Positions 15,854 through 24,753 of a stretch of 36,137 bases of DNA are shown here, piece by piece. The notes beneath the pieces were generated by a model that saw only the letters and a program-made list of their open reading frames with translations, was not told the origin of the DNA and ran no database searches. A program made the position numbers and the translations under genes. The stretch lies in contig JAJYDE010000042.1 in the NCBI GenBank assembly GCA_021777755.1, positions 1 through 36,137 of the forward strand, in the 5' to 3' direction. The DNA is from Deltaproteobacteria bacterium. Lineage in GTDB: Bacteria; Desulfobacterota; Syntrophobacteria; Syntrophobacterales; Syntrophobacteraceae. The stretch's first letter is position 1. The number at the start of each line of letters is the position of its first letter.

Positions 15854-16135
15854 CGCGCACCCCCCCGCAAAATCGGCCGCGGCCCCATCCGCCGCCGGTG
15901 TTTCCCGGGCAAACAAGAGCCCTCAGGCAATATGACCCCCGAAGGTGATGAGCAACGGGGTAATCGGTCGAATCGCCAGGGGCTCGGGAAACATGGATAA
16001 AGCCAGAGATGTAAACAGTATATGCGAACCCCCCCGGCAGGAAAAGCAAAAAGTAGAAAACCCCCAGGAGGGCGGGCCTTCGTGATTTTTGCTTTGCATC
16101 GACAAGCCAAACCAGTTATAAGGAGTCCTTCCTGC

Positions 16136-16212
16136 AGGCCAGTAGCTCTAACGGCTAGAGCACCGGACTCCAAATCCGGGGGTTGGGGGTTCGAATCCCT
16201 CCTGGCCTGCCA
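16136..16212 (+). tRNA. tRNA-Trp (anticodon CCA)
   Basis: A complete cloverleaf. The acceptor stem AGGCCAG (16136-16142) pairs perfectly with CTGGCCT (16202-16208). The D-arm is GCTC...GAGC. The anticodon arm is CCGGA-CTCCAAA-TCCGG with anticodon CCA. The T-arm is GGGGG-TTCGAAT-CCCTC with one G-U pair. Discriminator G16209 is followed by an encoded CCA (16210-16212). G is the normal discriminator for bacterial tRNA-Trp. Confidence 0.97.
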
Positions 16213-16222
16213 GGAATTTCAA

Positions 16223-16254
16223 GGGCTTGGCGGGACTGCCGTCGGGTCTTTTTT
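16223..16254 (+). terminator. Intrinsic terminator after tRNA-Trp
   Basis: GGGCTTGGCGG (16223-16233) pairs with CCGTCGGGTCT (16239-16249) over 11 bp if G-U pairs are allowed, with a 5-nt loop, then TTTTT. It lies 11 nt after the tRNA CCA end. The several wobble pairs make it weaker than the terminator at 1093. Confidence 0.55.
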
Positions 16255-16276
16255 CTTTGGTGAGCATACAGTGTGC
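16250..16276 (+). repeat. Post-tRNA sequence block, copy 2
   Basis: TTTTTCTTTGGTG (16250-16262), GCA (16264-16266) and TGTGC (16272-16276) repeat the blocks found after the tRNA-Arg fragment at 1123-1149 with exactly the same spacing. The sequences between the blocks differ. Confidence 0.6.
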
Positions 16277-16426
16277 GCGAATGCGGCTCGAGCCCGTTTT
16301 ACTCGCTCGTGTATCCTTGACCCATCGCCCAGAAAACTCGGTGGCCTTCCCGGTCGAGTGGAACTGACTTGCCGTCTTCAATAAATGAGCGGGTTCATGA
16401 CACCCGCTCTATTCCCGGATAGCTGA

Positions 16427-16678
16427 TTATCTGTACGCTTCTTTCCTGTGCGTTACCCTGAGCGCGTAGATGACGCCTTCGCTTTGGTCGATGCGAAGTA
16501 TCGCCCGGAAGTCGCCGACTCGGAGACGCCATCTGTCGTCACTGGCCCCGAATTTTAAAATGTCGGCAGTCCGCATGTCCGCCTACGCCCTGTCAATCCC
16601 TTCCTGGACTCTTTGCCTGTCCTTCGGGTCCATAGAGAGCAAGTCCTTTTCAGCCCGCGTCGAAATGACAAGCCTCAT
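16427..16678 (-). pseudogene. RelE/ParE-type toxin broken by an in-frame TAG
   Basis: Read from the ATG at 16678 the frame encodes a typical small RelE/ParE-fold toxin of 84 codons: MRLVISTRAEKDL at the start, then DILKFGASDDRWRLRVGD and YALRVTHRKEAY at the end. Codon 32 is TAG (16583-16585), while the frame before and after it stays intact. The start overlaps the stop of the antitoxin remnant by ATGA, the usual antitoxin-toxin coupling. The toxin is most likely inactive; a sequencing error or amber readthrough is possible but unsupported. Confidence 0.75.
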
Positions 16679-16788
16679 AGCCCGAGTTCCCTTTTAACCT
16701 GTTGCCATGGTTTCACTTTTCCCCGCCTTATGTCCTCTTCGGCCTCTTCGATAGCTCTCAAGTCCTCTTCCGTGTTGAATTTGGAGGA
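16675..16788 (-). pseudogene. Truncated antitoxin (Phd/RelB-like C-terminal part)
   Basis: In frame just before the toxin are about 37 codons ending EEDIRRGKVKPWQQVKREL, a typical acidic-then-basic antitoxin tail that wraps the toxin. An in-frame TAA (16789-16791) cuts it off upstream, and no ATG or GTG start is available, so the DNA-binding N-terminus is lost. Sequence farther upstream shows no antitoxin similarity in any frame, which suggests a deletion or recombination joint. Confidence 0.65.
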
Positions 16789-17083
16789 TTAAGCGCCCGC
16801 GCCAAGACTTCACTCCGCAAGCAAATCCTTCTCGAAACCGGTTGCTGTTTGAAGGTCCCGCTGAAAAAACGAAAGCGCGGCGGGCGCGCCCCCCCCCCCC
16901 CGCGATGCCGCGCAGATCATAGCCCTCGATCAAAATATCTCCTATCGACTTTAAAATTCGTCTTAAAAAACACTTGCAAATGGAAACAAAGTTCTTCAAA
17001 CTAAATACGGGTCAGTATTAGCTCTTGAGAATCCCATGCGTCAATTCGCCTCTCATCATGCTCCTTTCCCTGCGGGGTGAGTC

Positions 17084-17542
17084 GTGGAAAAGGTAAAGGT
17101 CTACCTGGACGAAGCTCGCAATGCCTGTGTCGTTTGCGGCAATTGCGGAAAATTCAAAGAGATTTCTTTTGCCAACAGGGAAGTCCCACGTTCGAGCATG
17201 GTCAAATGCAGTTGCGGCTCCAGTTTCATCGTTTCCTTCGAAAAAAGGATACATTACCGTAAAGCACTCGACTTAAAGGGAAAGTGCTTTACGAACGGCA
17301 ATCCGGCCAAAAGCGACCTTATTCGAATAATGGACGTATCCATCGGCGGCGTGCAGTTTCAAGCTCCAGCGAACGGCGCCTACAAATTTGATCAGAAGCT
17401 CGGGGTTGCTTTCAGCATCGATAATCAATCCGTTAACATGATCGTAGCCGTTCGTTACATTCAGGGCCTGAATGTGGGGACCGAAGTTACGAGCATAGAT
17501 GGACACAGCAAGAAAATAATTGGATTTTATCTCCTGCCCTGA
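17084..17542 (+). CDS. PilZ-domain protein with N-terminal Cys-rich segment
   Basis: A 152-residue protein. The N-terminus has C15, C18, C21, C42 and C44 in a zinc-ribbon-like setting. A PilZ domain follows with both c-di-GMP-binding elements: RIHYR (R55 and R59, the RxxxR motif) and DVSIGG (D84xS86xxG89). This predicts a cytoplasmic c-di-GMP effector. The start is a GTG at 17084 with a purine-rich stretch upstream. It stands alone between the toxin-antitoxin remnant and ugd, so its output is unknown. Confidence 0.8.
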   Translation: MEKVKVYLDEARNACVVCGNCGKFKEISFANREVPRSSMVKCSCGSSFIVSFEKRIHYRKALDLKGKCFTNGNPAKSDLIRIMDVSIGGVQFQAPANGAYKFDQKLGVAFSIDNQSVNMIVAVRYIQGLNVGTEVTSIDGHSKKIIGFYLLP

Positions 17543-17852
17543 TAATTCCCGTCGAAGTTAAATTCTGTGTCGCCACGGAAGGTCATGCCCCCTGCCGTCG
17601 TTGGTCGAAAACCGGTCGAAAGAAAAATTTGTCTTCGCAACTGCCTCTTGGACGGAGAATTTTTCACCTATATCAGCGTGAGGCCCCGGGAGCCCGGATA
17701 CGACCAGTTGATTTTCTCGCACAAAGCTGGTATGTGAGGCCACTTGTAACGCGGTATGGGGCGGCGCGAGCCCGGGGACGAAATCCCTCGGGGCTATCGG
17801 CTTTTAAGGGCCTGCCGCAACATTCATCAACCCTTCCGAACTGGTCATTCAA
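17543..17852. other. Intergenic region, no gene seen
   Basis: Short frames exist on both strands but lack ribosome sites and family features. Two copies of GGTCGAAA occur 11 bp apart (17603-17610 and 17614-17621). A promoter for ugd is expected here, but I see no convincing -35/-10 pair. Confidence 0.4.
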
Positions 17853-19187
17853 ATGAAAATAGCAATCATAGGCGCGGGTTATGTTGGACTGGTGAGCGGG
17901 GCATGCCTTGCCGAGTTCGGCCATGAGGTCACTTGTGTTGATTACGATGAAGCAAGGATCCTGCGGCTGAGCAACGGGGAAATCCCCATTTATGAGCCCG
18001 GTCTTGACACGATGATCAAGAAGAACACACAGGCGGGTCGGCTCATTTTCTCGACTCAATACACGCCTTGCGTTCCGGAGGCCGAAGTGGTTTTCATTGC
18101 CGTTGGAACTCCGGCCTCACGACGCGGCGACGGCTACGCGGACCTCAGTTACGTCTACGAGGCGGCCCGCCAGATGGCGCCCTTTCTGCGCGATTACACG
18201 GTGGTGATCGACAAGAGCACCGTACCGGTGGGGACAGCCGCGCAGGTAAGAAGGATCATCTCCCAAACCAATCCCGATGCCTCTTTCGACGTTGCGAGCA
18301 ACCCCGAGTTCCTGCGCGAGGGAGCGGCCATAAACGACTTCATGCGTCCGGACCGGATCGTCTTGGGGGTAAATTCCAAAAGGGCCGAAGAAGTGCTTAG
18401 AGCCGTCTACAGACCGCTCTACCTGATTGAAACCCCTTTTGTCATCACCACCATCGAGACGGCCGAACTCATAAAGTACGCCGCCAATGCCTTTCTTGCC
18501 ACCAAGATCAGTTTCATAAACGAGATCGCATCCCTTTGCGAGGAGATCGGCGGCAATGTGCAGGATGTGGCCAAGGGCATAGGCCTTGACGGCAGGATCG
18601 GGAAAAAATTTCTTCATGCCGGTCCGGGCTACGGCGGGTCGTGCTTTCCCAAAGACACCCAGGCACTGCTGCGAATAGCCCAGGAAAACGGGGTGGCTTT
18701 TCGCATCATCGAGGCGACCATTGAGGTCAACGCCGCTCAGAAGGCGCGCATGACTCGAAAAATCAGGCAGGCCCTCGGCGGCACGGAGGGCGGGAAAACC
18801 ATCGCGGTTCTTGGTCTTGCCTTCAAGCCCGAAACAGACGATGTAAGGGACTCACCGGCCATCACCATTATTTCCAAGCTGATCGAACACGGCGCCTCGG
18901 TTCGCGCTCACGACCCCCAGGCAATGGAGGAGGCGGCCAAACTGCTGGCGGGCGTGACATTTTGCGCAAACCCCTACGAGGCTTGCGAAGGCGCGGACGC
19001 TCTTGTGCTCATGACCGAATGGAACGAATACCGGGCGCTCGACCTGTATCGGGTCAAGAGTCTGCTCAAGGAGCCTCTGTTTATCGATCTGCGCAACGTC
19101 TACAGGCCCGCGGCCATGCAACAGCTCGGATTCACCTATCACAGCGTGGGCAGAACCTCGGCAAACGGCTGCGCCGCCAAGGGCTGA
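17853..19187 (+). CDS. ugd: UDP-glucose 6-dehydrogenase
   Basis: A 444-residue UDP-sugar dehydrogenase that oxidises UDP-glucose to UDP-glucuronate with two NAD+. The Rossmann start is MKIAIIGAGYVGLVSG, NPEFLREG lies at 150-157, the catalytic Cys is C264 in GYGGSCFPKDT, and the C-terminal UDP-binding domain has the usual FKPETDDVRDSP motif. The length fits Ugd; UDP-N-acetyl sugar dehydrogenases share the fold, but the motifs favour Ugd. The ribosome site is weak. Followed 10 nt later by the glutaminyl cyclotransferase gene, so probably co-transcribed. Likely feeds polysaccharide synthesis. Confidence 0.94.
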   Translation: MKIAIIGAGYVGLVSGACLAEFGHEVTCVDYDEARILRLSNGEIPIYEPGLDTMIKKNTQAGRLIFSTQYTPCVPEAEVVFIAVGTPASRRGDGYADLSYVYEAARQMAPFLRDYTVVIDKSTVPVGTAAQVRRIISQTNPDASFDVASNPEFLREGAAINDFMRPDRIVLGVNSKRAEEVLRAVYRPLYLIETPFVITTIETAELIKYAANAFLATKISFINEIASLCEEIGGNVQDVAKGIGLDGRIGKKFLHAGPGYGGSCFPKDTQALLRIAQENGVAFRIIEATIEVNAAQKARMTRKIRQALGGTEGGKTIAVLGLAFKPETDDVRDSPAITIISKLIEHGASVRAHDPQAMEEAAKLLAGVTFCANPYEACEGADALVLMTEWNEYRALDLYRVKSLLKEPLFIDLRNVYRPAAMQQLGFTYHSVGRTSANGCAAKG

Positions 19188-19197
19188 ACGCACTAAA

Positions 19198-20007
19198 ATG
19201 TCTTTGCAAACACGGTTTGTCTTTTTCATTCTTTGCCTCTGGGCCGCCTTTTTCGCACTGCCGCGTCGGGCGGCCCTGGCTTGGCAACCTTTTTCGCCTT
19301 GCCAAACCCGTCCCGGCGCTCCCCTGCTCCAGTTCAAGGTCGTAAAAAACTATCCCCACGATCCGGGGGCCTTCACCGAGGGGCTCCTGTTCGCAAACGG
19401 CAACCTCTATGAAAGCACGGGGCTCAATAACCGCTCAAGCCTTAGGAAGGTCGATCTCCACACCGGCCGGGTCCTAAAAGAAGACGATCTTCCCTCGCAA
19501 TTTTTCGGAGAAGGCCTGGCGATCTTGGACGGCTCCCTGTTTCAACTCACCTGGAAAAACGGGCTAGCCTTCCAATACGATCTGCACACCTTTGCCCTAA
19601 AGCGCCGGTTCCGGTACGCGGGAGAAGGCTGGGGGCTAACTGTTGGCGATAATTGTCTCATTATGAGCAACGGAAGCTCGGAGCTTGAATTCATCGATCC
19701 AAAAACCTTCGCCGTGAAGCGTTTACTGCAGGTTCGAGATATGGGCAGGCCTGTTCCGATGCTAAATGAACTCGAGTGGATCAAGGGGAAAATTTTCGCC
19801 AACGTTTGGCACAAAGACTACATCCTCATAATATCACCCGAAACCGGCCAGGTCACCGGGTGGCTCGACCTCTCGGCTCTGCGCCGGCAACTGCCCCCAA
19901 GCGCGGAGGTCTTGAACGGCATCGCCTACGATGCAAAAAAAGACAGGATTTTTGTCACCGGAAAGCTCTGGCCGCTTCTTTTCCAAATCCGGCTCCTCGG
20001 CCACTAG
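19198..20007 (+). CDS. Glutaminyl-peptide cyclotransferase (beta-propeller type)
   Basis: A 269-residue secreted enzyme of the plant/bacterial QC family, which forms N-terminal pyroglutamate on peptides and proteins. The signal peptide is hydrophobic residues 7-27. The mature part has the family pattern: YPHDPGAFTEGLLF, LYESTGLNNRSSLRKVD, FGEGLAI, WGLTVGDNCLIMSNGSS, LNELEWIKGKIFANVW and LNGIAYD. The length agrees with bacterial members. It follows ugd by 10 nt and converges on the lipoprotein-like gene with 7 nt between the stops. Confidence 0.9.
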   Translation: MSLQTRFVFFILCLWAAFFALPRRAALAWQPFSPCQTRPGAPLLQFKVVKNYPHDPGAFTEGLLFANGNLYESTGLNNRSSLRKVDLHTGRVLKEDDLPSQFFGEGLAILDGSLFQLTWKNGLAFQYDLHTFALKRRFRYAGEGWGLTVGDNCLIMSNGSSELEFIDPKTFAVKRLLQVRDMGRPVPMLNELEWIKGKIFANVWHKDYILIISPETGQVTGWLDLSALRRQLPPSAEVLNGIAYDAKKDRIFVTGKLWPLLFQIRLLGH

Positions 20008-20014
20008 CGGCGAA

Positions 20015-20488
20015 TCACCGCCGCAGTTCGACATCCGAAGAGTTTTTCCGTATGGCTTTAAAACCGGGCTCTATAACCTGCCATATTTTTTTGCGCTCGT
20101 TGAAGCGCCATTTCTGCGTTATGGTCGCGTTCCTTAAAATCGGGGATTCCACGCTCCAGTATTGATAGTGCACCTTTGCGGTCGCCGAGAGGCCATTTTC
20201 GCAAAAAGCGATATCCCGGATCTCATAGTCGGTTAGCCGGATGTCCCGCTTCATCCTGTCCATTTGCGCCCAAAAGCTGTTGCCCTGCGTTTGAGGAATG
20301 AATTTTTTCGCCGTCTCGTAATCCTGCCAGCGGATATCGCCGTTGAAAAGATCGACGGACTGTTTAAGAAGCTTTTTGGCCCTTCTGTCCGGACCCGCGG
20401 CGGTGGCGCAGGATAGAGTCATCAGAGCAACGAAGAGCAGAAGCGAAGTCTTTAGCAGACGGGTACAGCTACCCACGGTCATTTTCAT
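20015..20488 (-). CDS. Putative lipoprotein of unknown function
   Basis: A 157-residue protein. A basic start and hydrophobic stretch (LLKTSLLLFVALMTLSC) end in an LSC lipobox-like site, though the -3 residue is Thr rather than Leu. The mature part resembles small periplasmic proteins with an NTF2-like or DUF4440-type layout: an N-terminal helix, then strands such as ATAKVHYQYWSVESP and ITQKWRFNERKKIWQVIEP. The ATG at 20488 has GGAG 5-6 nt upstream. It is divergent from the 20691 gene. Confidence 0.7.
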   Translation of the reverse strand: MKMTVGSCTRLLKTSLLLFVALMTLSCATAAGPDRRAKKLLKQSVDLFNGDIRWQDYETAKKFIPQTQGNSFWAQMDRMKRDIRLTDYEIRDIAFCENGLSATAKVHYQYWSVESPILRNATITQKWRFNERKKIWQVIEPGFKAIRKNSSDVELRR

Positions 20489-20690
20489 GGCGTCTCCACA
20501 ATCGGCTGGTTATCGAACGCCTATTTTGATACAGAAGGCTCTCTGCGATCAAGCGAATTCGGCAATTGCGCGCTTGTTGATTTTTTGTCCCCCAAATGGG
20601 CCGGTTGGCATCCATTTCTGTATTATTCAGCAATCTGATGGGTTAGAATGCGAGCCTTTGGAGATACCCCCCGTAGCTGAGTGAACGATC

Positions 20691-21284
20691 GTGACCCAAT
20701 ATGTCTGGTGCAAAGATGAGGAGTGCAGGATTCCTGTATTCCGATGCCTGTTGTGCCGCTCGGACTGCTATCAAACGCGCGCCCGCGGCCCGCGGGTCCA
20801 ATTGGGCGACGCACTTGAGACACTGAGAAATTCCGGAAAATTCAAGGAGCATTTTGTAATGAGACGCAAGGACGGCGCAAAAGCAAAAGATGGTCAGCTC
20901 TCCTTTTTGGAAAAGGACCAGAAAGAAGAACCCGTTGTTGAAACCGAACAACCAACGAGTGAAAACGGCGTCTTCATTGTGGAAAACGGCAGAATGGAGC
21001 CGGTATCCGCGGATTGCTTCATCACCTCCACGATGTACCGCACCGTCGATTCATTCAGCGTCGATTGCAGACTCGTAAAGCCCGAGGAGCCCGGCGGAAT
21101 GGTTTTCGAGGGCAAAAAGCCTTCCAAAAAGACCGTGCCCGTCCTCATAGGCCGGGAGGGGGAGTGTGTGATTTTGAACTCCTGGGAGGAGCTTGAGACG
21201 GAGCCCTCCAGACTTTCAAACGCCATCGAGGTGCTCGGCGCCATGCCCGTCAAACAGGTTTTTGTTCTGAAAAGAAAACCGTAA
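20691..21284 (+). CDS. Cys-rich N-terminal protein of unknown function
   Basis: Not recognised. A 197-residue protein from a GTG at 20691. Five cysteines crowd the N-terminus (C7, C12, C19, C22, C26), suggesting a metal site. An acidic linker follows, then a C-terminal globular part with strands such as TVPVLIGREGECVILNSW. The start is not certain: an internal ATG near residue 57 exists, but starting there would drop the cysteine cluster. It converges on asnS with 14 nt between stops. Confidence 0.6.
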   Translation: MTQYVWCKDEECRIPVFRCLLCRSDCYQTRARGPRVQLGDALETLRNSGKFKEHFVMRRKDGAKAKDGQLSFLEKDQKEEPVVETEQPTSENGVFIVENGRMEPVSADCFITSTMYRTVDSFSVDCRLVKPEEPGGMVFEGKKPSKKTVPVLIGREGECVILNSWEELETEPSRLSNAIEVLGAMPVKQVFVLKRKP

Positions 21285-21298
21285 TCCGCGCAACGTTC

Positions 21299-22708
21299 TT
21301 AAAATTCGGCGTGTCCGGGAGTTCTCGGAAACGGAATCGTTTCGCGAATATTGGGGAGTCCGGTGACGAACTGCACCAGGCGCTCCAACCCGAGGCCGAA
21401 GCCGGAGTGCGGAGCGGAGCCGAATTCGCGCAACTCGATGTACCAGCGGTAGTCCTCTTTTGGAATGCCTTTCATGCTCATCTGTTCGAGCAGCACGTCG
21501 AGGCGTTCTTCTCTTTGCGATCCTCCGATGATCTCGCCTATCCCCGGCACCAGTATGTCCATGGCCGCAACGGTCTTTTGATCGTCGTTGACGCGCATGT
21601 AGAAAGGTTTCAGTGCCCTGGGGAAATTGAGTATGGCCACAGGCCTGCCGAATACCTTCTCTGTAAGATAGCGTTCGTGTTCGGCCTGAAAGTCGCACCC
21701 CCACTCCACGGGGAAGGCGAATTTCTCCCCGGACTTCGAGAGGATGTCCACCGCTTCGGTGTAAGTAACGACCTCCGAAGAGCGGCGGACCGCGTTTTCA
21801 AGACGCTCGATCAAGCCGGGCTCGATGAAGCGGTTGAAAAACTCGGCCTCCTGGGCGCACTCGCCGAGCACGACTTCGATCAGATACTTGATGAAGGCCA
21901 GGGCCACCTCCAGATCGTCTTCCAGATCGTGGAAGGCCATCTCGGGCTCGACCATCCAAAACTCGGCCAGGTGGCGGCTGGTGTTGGAATTTTCCGCCCG
22001 GAAAGTCGGCCCGAAGGTGTAGACTTGCCCGAGGGCAAGGGCATAGATCTCGGCCTGAAGCTGTCCGCTCACGGTAAGAAAGGCGGGGCGGGCGAAAAAA
22101 TCGCTCTTGTAGGGGTCTTCGGTCTGCCCGCTCACAGGGCGCGCGGGGTCGAGCGTGGTGACCCGGAATGTCTCCCCCGCCCCTTCGCAATCGCTCGCGG
22201 TAATGACGGGCGTATGGATGTAGTGGAAGCCCCGGTCCTGAAAAAACCGGTGAATGGCAAAACTCAGACGGCTGCGCACTCTTGCGGCCGCGCCTATCGT
22301 GTTGGTCCTGGGCCGAAGGTGGGCGATACGGCGCAGATACTCGAAGGAATGTCTCTTTTTTTGCAGCGGGTAAGTCTCGGCCTCAGCCCGGCCATAGATC
22401 TCGATTCGTTCGGCGCGAAGTTCGATGCTCTGCCCTTTTCCAGGCGATGCCGCCACAAGGCCTTCCACCAGGATGGCGCTTCCTGTGGTGATTTGCCCGA
22501 GCAACCCGCTGTAATCCCGACCTTCGAGTTCTACAACTATCTGCACGCCCTTGAGGTTCGAGCCGTCGTTTAGCTCTATGAACCCCACGCCCGCCCTGGA
22601 ATCCCGCCTGGTTTTAACCCAACCCTGCACAACAGCGGTCTTGCCCGGCCATTTTTCCTCTTCTTTAAACAAATCGGCTATCCGTATGCCTCTTTCCATA
22701 CTCTTCAT
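21299..22708 (-). CDS. asnS: Asparaginyl-tRNA synthetase
   Basis: A 469-residue class IIb synthetase. The N-terminal OB-fold has [20 protein letters not shown]. Class II motif 2 is [21 protein letters not shown], and motif 3 is [15 protein letters not shown]. The AsnRS pattern in the active site ([12 protein letters not shown]) distinguishes it from AspRS. An ATG at 22708 and one three codons later are both possible; neither has a strong ribosome site. Its presence suggests direct charging of tRNA-Asn, not only the amidotransferase route. Confidence 0.95.
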   Translation of the reverse strand: MKSMERGIRIADLFKEEEKWPGKTAVVQGWVKTRRDSRAGVGFIELNDGSNLKGVQIVVELEGRDYSGLLGQITTGSAILVEGLVAASPGKGQSIELRAERIEIYGRAEAETYPLQKKRHSFEYLRRIAHLRPRTNTIGAAARVRSRLSFAIHRFFQDRGFHYIHTPVITASDCEGAGETFRVTTLDPARPVSGQTEDPYKSDFFARPAFLTVSGQLQAEIYALALGQVYTFGPTFRAENSNTSRHLAEFWMVEPEMAFHDLEDDLEVALAFIKYLIEVVLGECAQEAEFFNRFIEPGLIERLENAVRRSSEVVTYTEAVDILSKSGEKFAFPVEWGCDFQAEHERYLTEKVFGRPVAILNFPRALKPFYMRVNDDQKTVAAMDILVPGIGEIIGGSQREERLDVLLEQMSMKGIPKEDYRWYIELREFGSAPHSGFGLGLERLVQFVTGLPNIRETIPFPRTPGHAEF

Positions 22709-22891
22709 CCCATCCCGCAGGGGTTTTTTTTAAACACAACGCGACCAGAACCCATCCGTCAATTATAGCGATAATTTCAAGAAGCGCCATCACAGTGAAT
22801 CATCTCCGCCCCGAATACAAACCTTCTTGCTCGACCGGGCTTTCCTCTATGGTTATCTTAAAGAAAAGAGGGAAACACGGTTTTTTTGAGT

Positions 22892-22921
22892 TGCTAAGCA
22901 CCGTGCGCCAGGTTTATATTG
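22892..22921 (+). promoter_or_regulatory. Candidate sigma-70 promoter for rpoZ
   Basis: TTGCTA (22892-22897), an 18-bp spacer, and TATATT (22916-22921). It lies about 130 bp before the rpoZ start, in the 346-bp space between the divergent asnS and rpoZ genes. No other gene is seen in that space. Confidence 0.4.
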
Positions 22922-23054
22922 TCAGATTCTAAAGAGTTGAATTTTCTGGCTGCCCGGATGACGCGAAATGGTTGACAATACCACTTCCCTCATACGGGCA
23001 GCTCCGATTTTCGTTTTAATCCCGAAAGGCTTAACGAAAAAGGAGAAAGCGCCT

Positions 23055-23429
23055 ATGGCCCGGGTAACCGTCGAGGATTGTCTGGCTAATGTGGACAGCC
23101 GCTTTACGCTGGTCCACCTTGCAGTTCGCCGCGTTTTGCAGTTGCGCCACGGTGTACCGGCAGCGATGGAAAACGAAAAAGACAATAAGGAAGTCGTGCT
23201 GGCCTTGCGCGAGATTGCCGCCGGGGTGATCACCCCGGAAAATATCCGTCTGATCGAGGAGTCCAGGCCGGCTCAAATCCAGGAGCCCATGGCTGAAGTC
23301 GAAACGCAGCGTTCCGAGCTCCGGGAGATCATCGAAGAGGCCGGCTCCATCGCCGCTTCGGCCGAATTCGACGGCTCGGCTCAGTTCCTGGAAGAAGAGC
23401 CGGCCCCGGAGAGTCCCCCCGAAGAATAG
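23055..23429 (+). CDS. rpoZ: RNA polymerase omega subunit
   Basis: A 124-residue omega subunit, which aids assembly of the beta' subunit. The N-terminal core MARVTVEDCLANVDSRFTLV is the diagnostic family sequence. It continues with AVRRVLQLRHG, KDNKEVVLALREIAAGVIT and a long acidic tail. The ATG at 23055 is preceded by AAGGAG; an in-frame ATG at 22968 would add 29 residues unlike any omega protein and is rejected. The tail makes it longer than the E. coli protein. dnaJ follows after 156 bp with its own promoter-like sequence. Confidence 0.93.
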   Translation: MARVTVEDCLANVDSRFTLVHLAVRRVLQLRHGVPAAMENEKDNKEVVLALREIAAGVITPENIRLIEESRPAQIQEPMAEVETQRSELREIIEEAGSIAASAEFDGSAQFLEEEPAPESPPEE

Positions 23430-23488
23430 ATTTGTGCGGGGGAGCCTTGGACGGCTCAGGGGGCGGAAACACGAAGGCAACGCCCGGC

Positions 23489-23517
23489 TTGACAGTGTCG
23501 CGGATCGTGTTTAGCAA
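23489..23517 (+). promoter_or_regulatory. Candidate sigma-70 promoter for dnaJ
   Basis: A perfect TTGACA (23489-23494), 17-bp spacer, then TAGCAA (23512-23517). It lies about 70 bp upstream of dnaJ. No CIRCE-type inverted repeat is seen nearby. Confidence 0.5.
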
Positions 23518-23585
23518 TTAGCTGCTGCTGAGATAATCAATTCCCTGTAGGAAAGTGTATCGAGTCGAGGAGGCAACCACTCTCG

Positions 23586-24752
23586 ATGGGCAAAAGAGAT
23601 TATTACGAAGTTTTAGGTGTACCGCGCCAGGCTGGCGAGGATGAAATCAAGAAGTCTTACCGGCAACTTGCCCTGAAATTCCATCCCGACCGAAACCCGG
23701 GCGACAAGGAAGCGGAAGAAAATTTCAAGGAAGCCGCCGAGGCCTACGAGGTCTTGCACGATTCGCAAAAAAGACAGCTCTACGACGCCTATGGCCATGA
23801 GGGACTGCGGGGGTCCGGTTTTAGCGGCTTCAGGGGTTTTGAGGACATTTTCAGTTCGTTTGGAGATATTTTTCAGGACTTTTTCTCCTTCGGCGGTTTT
23901 GCGGGGCAGACTCGTCAGCGTAGCGCCGAGAGGCCCGGCGACGACCTGTTGGTCACGCTTCATTTAAGTTTTGAAGAAGCCATTTTCGGAACGGAAAAAG
24001 ATGTCGACCTGAACACCATGCTTGCCTGTCCTCAGTGCGGGGGCTCGGGGGCCGAGCCGGGGACCAAGCTTACCACTTGCCCCGCCTGCCAGGGTTCCGG
24101 GCAGGTGGTGCAGTCGCAGGGCTTTTTTCGTATCAGCACGAGTTGTGCCCGATGCCAGGGAACGGGCCGGGTCTTGGTCTCACCTTGCAAACAATGCCAA
24201 GGGCAGGGGCGGATCAGGCAAAAAAGGACCGTCCAGGTAAAGGTGCCCGCCGGCGTTGATTCAGGGACCAGACTGCGGCTCAGGGGCGAAGGCGAAAGCG
24301 GCTACCGCGGCGGCGTAACGGGGGATCTCTATGTCAGAGTCGAAGTGGCCACCCATCCCAACATTGAACGTGACGGGGACAATCTCTATACGAAGATATC
24401 CATATCCTTTTTGCAGGCCATTCTTGGAGATACGGTAGCCTTGCCTACCCTGGACGGCGAGAAGACACTCAATATTTCGCCTGGAACACAGCCGGGCGAA
24501 GTGGTGCAGTTTTCGAGCGAGGGCGTTCCAAGGCTTAGGGGCTACGGCCGAGGAGATCTGTTTGTGGAAGTCGAGGTGCGGATCCCCAAACAGCTCACAC
24601 CCCGCCAGGAAGAACTGCTAAAGGAGTTCATGGAACTGGAGAAGGAAAGGGAGAAGCACAAGGGCAAAAGGTGGCCATGGAACCGGCATAAGCAGCACGA
24701 CAAGGATCCGATGTCGAGCGTTCAACCGGAGGCCAACCCTTCCTGGGACTAG
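23586..24752 (+). CDS. dnaJ: Chaperone DnaJ (type I J-protein)
   Basis: A 388-residue Hsp40 that delivers substrates to DnaK and stimulates its ATPase. The J domain has HPD at 33-35. A Gly/Phe-rich linker follows ([20 protein letters not shown]), then four zinc-finger repeats: [24 protein letters not shown] and CKQCQGQG. The C-terminal substrate-binding region completes the type I layout. The ATG at 23586 follows GAGGAGG. dnaK and grpE are not adjacent. A small zinc-ribbon gene follows after one nucleotide. Confidence 0.96.
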   Translation: MGKRDYYEVLGVPRQAGEDEIKKSYRQLALKFHPDRNPGDKEAEENFKEAAEAYEVLHDSQKRQLYDAYGHEGLRGSGFSGFRGFEDIFSSFGDIFQDFFSFGGFAGQTRQRSAERPGDDLLVTLHLSFEEAIFGTEKDVDLNTMLACPQCGGSGAEPGTKLTTCPACQGSGQVVQSQGFFRISTSCARCQGTGRVLVSPCKQCQGQGRIRQKRTVQVKVPAGVDSGTRLRLRGEGESGYRGGVTGDLYVRVEVATHPNIERDGDNLYTKISISFLQAILGDTVALPTLDGEKTLNISPGTQPGEVVQFSSEGVPRLRGYGRGDLFVEVEVRIPKQLTPRQEELLKEFMELEKEREKHKGKRWPWNRHKQHDKDPMSSVQPEANPSWD

Positions 24753-24753
24753 C

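Noticed and set aside
16148-16381. Minus-strand frame ending in EGFEPPTPGFGVRCSSR
   Set aside because: This peptide is the antisense translation of the tRNA-Trp gene and is a well-known false protein.
16583-16585. TAG as a pyrrolysine codon in the toxin
   Set aside because: No pyl genes or context in the window, and toxins of this family do not carry pyrrolysine.
21311-22573. Plus-strand frame of 420 codons
   Set aside because: Antisense to asnS.
22968-23054. 29-residue extension of the omega subunit
   Set aside because: The internal ATG has AAGGAG and gives the canonical N-terminus.
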